A stretch of DNA of 6,769 nt from Flavipsychrobacter sp. (GTDB lineage: Bacteria > Bacteroidota > Bacteroidia > Chitinophagales > Chitinophagaceae): NCBI GenBank assembly GCA_021156265.1, contig JAJNBR010000158.1, positions 1 through 6,769 of the forward strand. Reading direction: 5' to 3'. The notes beneath the pieces were generated by a model. It searched no databases. It saw only the letters and a list, made by a program, of their open reading frames with translations, and had not been told where the DNA came from. Of this stretch, positions 1-5,339 are shown piece after piece; within the stretch, counting starts at the first letter, position 1; the number at the start of each line of letters is the position of its first letter. The position numbers and the translations under genes were made by a program.

Positions 1-757
1 CCGGCGCGGTCATCTCTATCGTGTACCAGTCGCCGTCTTTATCAAAATATATATTAGCGTTTATAGACTTCAGCCTGTTCACGATATTCTTCAGGCCTAT
101 GGCACCTTTCTTGTAAATCAGTTCTTCATAATCCTGCTGCAGCAAACCCTTCCCGTCGTGACTCAGTTTTATTTTCAGCTCGCTGTCTGCGTCGGTTTGC
201 AGCGTTATGTTCTTAGCATCGGCGTGTTTGATGCAGTTGTTGATCAGCTCCTGCACTATGCGGTAGGCTGATAGCTCCAGCTGCGCATCCAGCCGCGGCA
301 GGTCGTTTACTTTGATGTAGATCACCTTCACCACACCCGTCTTACTGATGATTTCCGACAGCGACTGCAGCGAAGTCTGCAAACCCAAATGATACAGCGT
401 GCTCGGCTGCAGCTTGTGCGATATGCTACGTATCTTCTGTATGCTCTCGTCCAGCAGCTCTTTTGACTGCTGTATGGCGGCCTCATCCATTATTTCCTTT
501 TGATGCAGGAACAACCTCGCCGATGCCAGCGTAGCGCCCACATCATCGTGCAGCTCGGTGGCGATGCGCATACGCTCCTGCTCTTCGCTTTGTATACCTG
601 CCTGTATCAGCTCCAGTTCTTTCTTTTCTTCTATCTCTTTCAACTCCACCTGGTGGTGTATCACCCTGCGCTGGTACATCACCACGAACAATATCACCCC
701 GATGGCCAAAGCCAGCATGGCTGCAATACCTATGATGATAAGACTAGTGAGATTCAC
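1..757 (-). CDS. NarX-type sensor histidine kinase (HisKA_3 + HATPase_c), C-terminus cut by window edge
   Basis: The open frame reads off the left edge after 252 residues. Residues 4-28 form one hydrophobic membrane helix, followed by a charged coiled-coil linker (about 36-60). The HisKA_3 H-box is ELHDDVGATLAS, with His70 as the probable phosphoacceptor. The ATPase domain shows an N-box LINNCIKHA (171-179), a G1 box HDGKG (200-204) and a G2 segment GAIGLKNIVNRL (218-229). All core catalytic elements are therefore present, and only a few C-terminal residues should be missing. This is the NarX/DegS/LiaS class, which phosphorylates NarL/LuxR-type response regulators. There is no extracellular or PAS sensor domain. 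The GTG start at 757 is chosen because an in-frame TAG lies 30 bases upstream and because it gives a complete membrane helix; ATG at 718 would cut into the helix. The start overlaps the end of the preceding membrane-protein gene by 14 bases, suggesting translational coupling. Confidence 0.92.
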   Translation of the reverse strand, partial: MNLTSLIIIGIAAMLALAIGVILFVVMYQRRVIHHQVELKEIEEKKELELIQAGIQSEEQERMRIATELHDDVGATLASARLFLHQKEIMDEAAIQQSKELLDESIQKIRSISHKLQPSTLYHLGLQTSLQSLSEIISKTGVVKVIYIKVNDLPRLDAQLELSAYRIVQELINNCIKHADAKNITLQTDADSELKIKLSHDGKGLLQQDYEELIYKKGAIGLKNIVNRLKSINANIYFDKDGDWYTIEMTAP

Positions 758-1364
758 GTGGTGCAGGTTTGTAATGGTATAAAGCTACGGCAATGAGGAG
801 GTTTTTGGTGATGTTGAGGAGAAAGAAAATATTCCATATTTTCAAAAACAACGGACGGTCCAGCGTATTTAGATAGTCCATGAAAAGGAATAATAAAAAA
901 TTGCCCGACGCATATATGGTCAACGCTGTATTCAGCCAAAAAAACCAGGATTTTTCAAGATAGACGAACTCTTGTTTCTGTAAAAGGCTATAAAAGCCGG
1001 TAATGCATAATATGATATAAAAAAAATGCGCAACGCTGGCCGCCATCAGGTTAAAAGACATTGGCGAAAACACTACCGTATACACAATCAGAAAAAACGC
1101 CAAAAAAAACACAATTGGAAGAAACACTTTACTGTGTTTGAAGACCGCAGATCTGTATATCAATGACACAATGATCAGCTCAGCCAACAGGTAAAAATTA
1201 CCGATCCAACCGTGACTTACGTGCAGTATTCGCTTAGAAACGAATACAACAATTTCAAAAATCAAACTTACTAATGGATACCACCATAGTAAGTTTGAGT
1301 TCTTGTTTATACCAACAGTCAATGGTATAATCGGCGACAAAATAGAAGTTAACAGGAAGACCAA
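744..1364 (-). CDS. Polytopic membrane protein, about seven helices, upstream of histidine kinase
   Basis: This 206-residue protein is almost entirely hydrophobic. Likely membrane helices lie near residues 3-18, 27-43, 53-71, 79-100, 105-125, 140-162 and 174-196, followed by a short polar tail. No enzyme motif is visible. Small polytopic proteins of this kind occur next to single-helix NarX-type kinases in Bacteroidota (general recollection, not checked by search). The gene begins 13 bases after the lipoprotein stop codon and its own stop (744-746) lies inside the kinase gene, so the three genes look like one operon. The start is TTG at 1364: an in-frame TAG lies about 45 bases upstream with no ATG or GTG in between. 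No clear Shine-Dalgarno sequence is seen, which is normal for Bacteroidota. A role as the membrane sensing module of the adjacent kinase is inference. Its base composition is clearly more AT-rich than the kinase gene. Confidence 0.8.
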   Translation of the reverse strand: MVFLLTSILSPIIPLTVGINKNSNLLWWYPLVSLIFEIVVFVSKRILHVSHGWIGNFYLLAELIIVSLIYRSAVFKHSKVFLPIVFFLAFFLIVYTVVFSPMSFNLMAASVAHFFYIILCITGFYSLLQKQEFVYLEKSWFFWLNTALTIYASGNFLLFLFMDYLNTLDRPLFLKIWNIFFLLNITKNLLIAVALYHYKPAPRESH

Positions 1365-1377
1365 GGTTTTCGATTGA

Positions 1378-2037
1378 CTATTCGGGAAGTGGAATCTCTT
1401 CGTAAGTACCTACAGCGGGCGGAATATCGCTCAGGTCGTAATGTATTGCAGGGCTTCCATTACCAGGCATTACAGTTATTACGATGTCGTTATAGTTACC
1501 TTTTCTTGCCTTTGAAAAACGAATCTCAGTGGGCTGGTGCACTTCGATAATCTTTCTGAAAAGTGGAAAGGAATAGCTAACTGGAGTTGTTCTTTCCTTT
1601 TCCTTCTTTGTCAATTTTATTAATTTAAAGTGGATATCGGTATCAATCGCAGATGTGCTTGCATGGTTCCCAACAATTATTATTCTGTGATCTTGGCATG
1701 AATAGTGGTCTAGTACGTATTGTATTTGCGCAACCGTTTGGGGAACATTGCCGCCACCATTATATCCGCGTGTCATACGTGCAAAGGTAGTATCATGAAT
1801 ATAATGGCATTTAAGAATGCTATCAGCGCATTCGCTCTCCGCATCGCATAAGGAGGCTTGAGTACAATCAGCGCAGGTAATTGTTGTGCCATTAGGAGCT
1901 ACGACTTTCTCTTTCGCTTCTGGTGAAATTTCGGAAGTATCCGTTGTCGCAATTTCTTCAGTCGTTCCGCCGTTTGCGCACGACGCCATCACCGCCAGCA
2001 GGCAGCAACTTAATAGTTTAACCAGTGTTTTTTTCAT
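1378..2037 (-). CDS. Cysteine-rich lipoprotein of unknown function
   Basis: From the ATG at 2037 the product has 219 residues. The N-terminus is a lipoprotein signal: MKK, a hydrophobic stretch, then a lipobox-like VMAS-Cys20, with Met at -3 slightly off consensus. An upstream TTG would add ten polar residues before the signal, so the ATG is preferred. After a low-complexity Thr/Glu/Ser linker (24-45) comes a cysteine cluster, C55-x2-C58-x5-C64-x5-C70-x6-C77, plus Cys114. The remainder (115-219) looks like a mixed alpha/beta domain with no motif I recognise. The even number of cysteines and the periplasmic or surface location suggest disulfides, though C55-x2-C58 could also bind metal; neither is shown by the sequence. 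It is the first gene of the apparent operon with the membrane protein and the kinase, so a role in signal perception is possible. I do not recognise the family. Confidence 0.85.
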   Translation of the reverse strand: MKKTLVKLLSCCLLAVMASCANGGTTEEIATTDTSEISPEAKEKVVAPNGTTITCADCTQASLCDAESECADSILKCHYIHDTTFARMTRGYNGGGNVPQTVAQIQYVLDHYSCQDHRIIIVGNHASTSAIDTDIHFKLIKLTKKEKERTTPVSYSFPLFRKIIEVHQPTEIRFSKARKGNYNDIVITVMPGNGSPAIHYDLSDIPPAVGTYEEIPLPE

Positions 2038-2143
2038 AGGTATTTTCGTTTTTTTGGATCCTGACAATAAGAATATGAAATTGTTGGCAGCTATCCTAGC
2101 CGCACCACAAAAGACCGGAGTTTACCCTGCTCCCACAATAGCG

Positions 2144-2178
2144 GAACTACGCATTCTGGCCTGCGTAGAACTACGCAT
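2144..2178. repeat. 11-base direct repeat GAACTACGCAT, two copies 24 bases apart
   Basis: GAACTACGCAT occurs at 2144-2154 and again at 2168-2178. The second copy is part of the 16-base inverted repeat at 2162-2177. The first copy also pairs in inverted orientation with TGCGTAG at 2162-2168. The bases left of the first copy match the inverted arm poorly, so it is a half-site rather than a second full palindrome. Repeated sites of this kind in a divergent intergenic region usually mean cooperative binding of a regulator, but no regulator is identified. Confidence 0.75.
2162..2177. promoter_or_regulatory. Candidate operator: 7-2-7 inverted repeat
   Basis: TGCGTAG-AA-CTACGCA consists of two perfect 7-base inverted arms around a 2-base centre. 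It lies about 132 bases from both flanking start codons (2037 on the minus strand, 2302 on the plus strand), so it could act on either or both. NarL of Escherichia coli binds heptamers in the same 7-2-7 geometry, and the kinase in this window belongs to the class that pairs with NarL-family regulators. The heptamer sequence itself differs from the E. coli TACYYMT consensus. The repeat is seen directly; its use as an operator is inferred. Confidence 0.5.
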
Positions 2179-2209
2179 CGCCCGGGGCTCATATTCCCGT
2201 GCTTATACC

Positions 2210-2223
2210 GTTGGCCGGCCAAC
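2210..2223. promoter_or_regulatory. 14-base perfect palindrome in divergent intergenic region
   Basis: GTTGGCCGGCCAAC is its own reverse complement. It lies 79 bases before the start of the plus-strand 665-residue gene and 33 bases to the right of the 7-2-7 repeat. It has no loop, so a dimeric DNA-binding protein is a more natural reader than an RNA hairpin. No T-run follows it, so it is not a terminator. Its function is unknown and chance is possible in GC-rich sequence. Confidence 0.3.
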
Positions 2224-2301
2224 CGATGTTTAAGACTTTTGGGCTATGTATTTGAAAAGCCAGACACTATTTTTATACCACAGTACGCACACAACATGTT
2301 T

Positions 2302-4299
2302 ATGAAAACCATTATCCTGGCAGCTGTAGCTACAGCCTGCAGTCTTACCTCATTTGCGCAACCATACGCATTCAACGATGCGATAAAATTGCGGAAGTAT
2401 ATTAAAGGAGGAAAACTCGACCCCGCACATTCAGACGACGTCAAGAAAATCCTTGATCCTTATTTGAACCCGGGAGAGGATATTTCCGCTTTTACCCAAG
2501 ACAATGCTCTTTTCAGGCTGCTTATCGACACGAACGCCAAAAGGGTAAGCGCCACTGACCCATTTTCAAAGAACCGGGTACCTGGCGGGGGTGCTACACT
2601 ACTTGGCTCAGCCGGAGGACTGGATGTTACCATGCTGGCTGACGGGCTGGCGCGCTTTATGGTGAAACGTGCGAAGGAAGAACTAAACGTTGCCTTCTTT
2701 GAACGTTTTAAAAACGAAATGACCAAGGGAAAATACAAAGATGCCATCACCCTGTTCCCCGAAACCTGTTTGACACTGGGTTCCATTGGAGAACGCATCT
2801 ACATGTACCAAACCTTCCTCCCCGCGCTCCAGGAGGCCTTTCAGAAAGACTTGCGCATGTTGTCCGACAACCTGCCCAAAGTGATAGAAGACGGTAATTA
2901 CCGGAATTATTTTAACGCGAATCCCCTGTTGAAATACACTTGTCTGTCCGGCATCTACGTGGCCAATGCCATGGATGACGGCGAGCACCCGGGCATGATC
3001 ATCCAGAACTTTCCGCGGGAGTATTTTAATGATGTAGACAACATAACAGATCGCCGCGTCAACAAAACGGCAATCTCCGGCATATTGGCAACTACACAAT
3101 TGTTGCGGCTTATATCTGTTTCGCTGAAAGCCCCCTCCAGCAACGAATACTGGCACAGGGCAAACACCATAAAAGACGCATTCAAGGATCCGGTCACCGT
3201 CAATATCTACCTGGCATTGTTGCGGCAACAAGGAAAGTTCATCATGTTTGACACTACATCATTGGCAACGATGCTGGATGGCCTTGCACCAAGATTGAAT
3301 GATTATTACGATAACTACGCCGGCGTAGCTACTTCGCTTGCCCGCAAAGGCGAGGAATTGCAGGAATACATTGAGGAAGCAAAACTGCTGAAAGCTAAAG
3401 ACCAAAAGCCCGGTTTTGATCTGTACTACAAATACTTCAATGGCATGGTCGACATTCTTGGCCTTACACAGCAGATCGTTGAACTTCCGGTACTCGAAAA
3501 AAGAATACCGTCTGAGGTAAAGCTGCGGTTACCGGGGTATGTTGGCATTTCCCGGTCAGTATCTAATCTAGTACTCAACGTTAAAGAGCGAAATTTCAGC
3601 TCCGCGATTATCAACACCTACAGCGTGTATAATTACGCCTTCGATAAAAAAACAATTGACGGCTATCGGAGTGTTAACACACTGGAATCTGAAAATGAGC
3701 GCCTGAAGTACGCCAGCCGCTTTGGCACAGTCCTAATCCGTACGGGCAGCTTTATGTCCTCAGTATCCAGCGCAAAAAATTCCGAAGATATCAGCAATGC
3801 GATAGAGGCTACGGTATTGCCTGCCGGCTCGTCGCGCCACAAGCGTGAAGTAGCCTGGAATATTTCGCTGAACGGTTATATTGGCCCCTACGGAGGCCAC
3901 GAGTGGATAAAAAATATCAACTCAAACCAAAAGGTAAATACCTACGGCCTGCTGGCTCCCGTAGGTATTGCCTTCAGCCGGGGCTGCTTTTGGCGCAAAA
4001 GTTCGGCTACTCTCTTTATCAGTGTCATCGACGTGGGTACGGTTGCCTCGTTCAGAGCCAAAGACAGCGGTACCTCCCAGGTGCCCATCATCCAGCTGAA
4101 AGACATTGTAGCGCCCGGCGCATTCCTGTTTTACGGCATTCCCAAAACTCCGCTGTCGTTTGGGGCAGGTTACCAGTTTGGCCCGCGCATCAGGAACACC
4201 GATGTTCCCAATGCGGGTGAATTGTACCACAGGTTCAGCGTTACCCTCACAGTCGATATCCCGCTTCTGAATTTTGCCAGCTGGCAAGCTAAGAGATAA
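2302..4299 (+). CDS. Exported protein of unknown function, helical body with beta-rich C-terminus
   Basis: From ATG 2302 the product has 665 residues. Residues 1-19 are a classical signal peptide (MKTIILAAVA..., cleavage probably between Ala19 and Gln20). ATG 2296 is only two codons upstream and equally possible; the longer frame from TTG 2239 would put polar residues before the signal and is rejected. Residues 20-500 look mainly helical, with a Gly-rich patch (95-107) and many Leu/Tyr-rich amphipathic segments. Residues 515-655 are rich in short alternating hydrophobic strands and Gly/Pro turns (for example ISLNGYIGPYGG, LFISVIDVGTVASF, PLSFGAGYQFGP), which suggests a beta-barrel-like or other outer-membrane-associated C-terminal domain. 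There is no T9SS sorting domain, lipobox or catalytic motif. I have a loose memory of similar hypothetical proteins in Bacteroidota but can name no family. A terminator follows directly, so it is probably a single-gene unit. Confidence 0.88.
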   Translation: MKTIILAAVATACSLTSFAQPYAFNDAIKLRKYIKGGKLDPAHSDDVKKILDPYLNPGEDISAFTQDNALFRLLIDTNAKRVSATDPFSKNRVPGGGATLLGSAGGLDVTMLADGLARFMVKRAKEELNVAFFERFKNEMTKGKYKDAITLFPETCLTLGSIGERIYMYQTFLPALQEAFQKDLRMLSDNLPKVIEDGNYRNYFNANPLLKYTCLSGIYVANAMDDGEHPGMIIQNFPREYFNDVDNITDRRVNKTAISGILATTQLLRLISVSLKAPSSNEYWHRANTIKDAFKDPVTVNIYLALLRQQGKFIMFDTTSLATMLDGLAPRLNDYYDNYAGVATSLARKGEELQEYIEEAKLLKAKDQKPGFDLYYKYFNGMVDILGLTQQIVELPVLEKRIPSEVKLRLPGYVGISRSVSNLVLNVKERNFSSAIINTYSVYNYAFDKKTIDGYRSVNTLESENERLKYASRFGTVLIRTGSFMSSVSSAKNSEDISNAIEATVLPAGSSRHKREVAWNISLNGYIGPYGGHEWIKNINSNQKVNTYGLLAPVGIAFSRGCFWRKSSATLFISVIDVGTVASFRAKDSGTSQVPIIQLKDIVAPGAFLFYGIPKTPLSFGAGYQFGPRIRNTDVPNAGELYHRFSVTLTVDIPLLNFASWQAKR

Positions 4300-4313
4300 T
4301 AATAGTGCCTGGC

Positions 4314-4354
4314 AAAAGAAAGGGTGACTGACCAGATCAGCCACCCTTTCTTTT
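4314..4354 (+). terminator. Intrinsic terminator after the 665-residue gene
   Basis: Two 18-base arms (4314-4331 and 4337-4354) pair with a single A-C mismatch around a 5-base loop (CCAGA). The stem centre is AGGGTG/CACCCT and the right arm ends in a T-run (4351-4355). The left arm begins with AAAAGAAA, so the structure could also terminate transcription from the opposite direction. It starts 15 bases after the stop codon of the upstream gene. Confidence 0.9.
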
Positions 4355-4419
4355 TAACCCAAGTAAAGACGCAGCAGGCTTTCTATGACCCAAATCATAA
4401 TCCCAATCCAAAAATTCCG

Positions 4420-4426
4420 TAACTTG
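4420..4426 (+). promoter_or_regulatory. Weak -7-like box before the thioredoxin-fold gene
   Basis: TAACTTG resembles the Bacteroidota -7 element TAnnTTTG with one T missing. It ends 28 bases before the ATG at 4455, a distance like that of the better box in front of the YD-repeat gene. No convincing -33 TTTG element was found at the expected spacing, so the call is tentative. A promoter is needed somewhere in 4355-4454 because of the strong terminator upstream. Confidence 0.3.
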
Positions 4427-4454
4427 TATTAAGAATACATAAATCAACCTCGAT

Positions 4455-5207
4455 ATGAAAAAAATCTTTACCACTTTAGGCCTTGTCGCCGTAGCAGCTG
4501 CGGGTTATGCGCAGACCATTGCTACCAATTTCACCGCCACCGATTGCAATAGTGCCAGCCATACCCTGTTTGATAAGCTAGACGCCGGAAAGACCATTGT
4601 TATGGTTTGGGTAATGCCTTGCGGAGCTTGCGACGCAGCTACAAAAAATGCATATAATGCTGTACAAAACTATTCAGCTGGCCATCCCGGCAAAGTAGAG
4701 TATTATCTTATCAGCGACTACGGCGACGACAACTGCACAGACCTGCAGACCTACGCCACGGCCCAGGGACTTGACCCCGCCGAGATCAGCATATTTGATA
4801 ATACAGGCAAGGTTATCGATCAGGCCAATTATGGAGGCAATGGCATGCCGCACGTAGTAGTGGCCAGCGGTACCGATCATAAAATATGGTACAACGAAAA
4901 GAATGGGAGTGCTGCAGGTATCGTTGATGCACTGAACAAAGCCACGAGCGTGAACGATATTGCACAGCAGCTTAGCTTCAGCATGAACCCTAACCCGGTA
5001 ACAAACGTGCTGGAAATAAAATACGCGCGCACCATCGGTAAGGTGTCTATACTTTCTGTAACAGGCCAGCTGGTGAAAGAGTTCACCTTTGAAGGTGGTA
5101 AGCAAAATCCTACCATCAACATGTCGAAAATACCGGCAGGCAACTATATGATACGCGTTCAGGACACAGACGGCCGCAGCGGCCTGCAGCAGATAGTAAA
5201 ACTGTAA
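4455..5207 (+). CDS. Secreted thioredoxin-fold protein with CGAC motif and T9SS type A sorting domain
   Basis: The 250-residue product has a signal peptide (1-19, cleavage probably at GYA-Q20). Residues 22-165 form a thioredoxin-like domain: the strand IVMVWVMP leads into Cys56-Gly-Ala-Cys59, and MPH (131-133) fits the cis-proline loop, with Pro132 next to the active site. Extra cysteines are at 31 and 94. Residues about 175-250 are a T9SS type A sorting domain, with MNPNP at 177-181, GKVSILSVTGQLV in the middle, IPAGNYMIRV near the end and the usual basic-hydrophobic finish IVKL. It should therefore cross the outer membrane through the Por/T9SS machine and be released or surface-attached. 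CxxC thioredoxin folds act in thiol-disulfide exchange; the substrate here is unknown, and CGAC is not the CGPC of thioredoxin. The gene is flanked by terminators and appears monocistronic. The start is the ATG at the beginning of the signal peptide. Confidence 0.93.
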   Translation: MKKIFTTLGLVAVAAAGYAQTIATNFTATDCNSASHTLFDKLDAGKTIVMVWVMPCGACDAATKNAYNAVQNYSAGHPGKVEYYLISDYGDDNCTDLQTYATAQGLDPAEISIFDNTGKVIDQANYGGNGMPHVVVASGTDHKIWYNEKNGSAAGIVDALNKATSVNDIAQQLSFSMNPNPVTNVLEIKYARTIGKVSILSVTGQLVKEFTFEGGKQNPTINMSKIPAGNYMIRVQDTDGRSGLQQIVKL

Positions 5208-5231
5208 TTGCAACCAAAAGTTAAACTAACG

Positions 5232-5262
5232 AAAAAGGGATGGCAAAAGCCATCCCTTTTTT
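5232..5262 (+). terminator. Intrinsic terminator after the thioredoxin-fold gene
   Basis: A perfect 13-base stem (5232-5244 with 5249-5261) closes on an AAAA loop and ends in six Ts (5257-5262). The core is GGGATGGC/GCCATCCC. The five As at the left edge also make it usable from the opposite direction. It begins 24 bases after the stop codon. Confidence 0.93.
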
Positions 5263-5267
5263 CATTG

Positions 5268-5294
5268 AAAAGCCCCTTTCTAAACGGGCTTTTT
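5268..5294 (+). terminator. Second, weaker hairpin with T-run directly behind the first terminator
   Basis: AAAAGCCC (5268-5275) pairs perfectly with GGGCTTTT (5286-5293) around a 10-base loop, followed by one more T. It sits only 5 bases after the T-run of the stronger terminator, giving a tandem arrangement. Its T-run coincides with the candidate -33 element of the next gene's promoter. Confidence 0.55.
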
Positions 5295-5318
5295 CAGCGT
5301 CCGAAAGCCGTATCTTTG
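5289..5318 (+). promoter_or_regulatory. Bacteroidota-type promoter for the YD-repeat gene
   Basis: TATCTTTG at 5311-5318 matches the Bacteroidota -7 consensus TAnnTTTG exactly. A T-rich -33-like segment (CTTTTT, 5289-5294) lies about 18 bases upstream; it lacks the G of TTTG, so that half is weaker. Transcription would start near 5325, giving a leader of roughly 15 bases before the ATG at 5340. The strong terminators immediately upstream support an independent promoter here. Confidence 0.65.
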
Positions 5319-5339
5319 CGCCTCATTTGTGAAAGAGAT

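Noticed and set aside
500..796. 98-residue plus-strand open frame
   Set aside because: It is antisense to the kinase H-box and membrane helix, whose minus-strand frame is clearly conserved. Its composition (runs of Leu, Phe, His, Gln) is typical of a shadow frame.
1886..2233. 115-residue plus-strand open frame across the lipoprotein start and the divergent intergenic region
   Set aside because: Its first half is antisense to the lipoprotein signal peptide and linker, and its second half spans the repeats. The translation has no domain or plausible N-terminus.
2245..2275. Promoter boxes for the 665-residue gene (TGTATTTG, TATTTTTA)
   Set aside because: Each departs from TAnnTTTG by at least one key base and no TTTG element lies at a suitable distance upstream, so neither could be supported over chance in AT-rich DNA.
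2683..3231. 182-residue minus-strand open frame inside the 665-residue gene
   Set aside because: It is fully antisense to a longer gene with a signal peptide and terminator; no coherent domain is seen.
4674..5213. 179-residue minus-strand open frame opposite the thioredoxin-fold gene
   Set aside because: The plus-strand frame carries a signal peptide, CxxC motif and sorting domain; the antisense product has none of these.
5208..5339. N-terminal extension of the YD-repeat protein from TTG 5208
   Set aside because: The extension would translate two terminator hairpins and the TATCTTTG promoter box, and it would bury the signal peptide 44 residues inside the protein.
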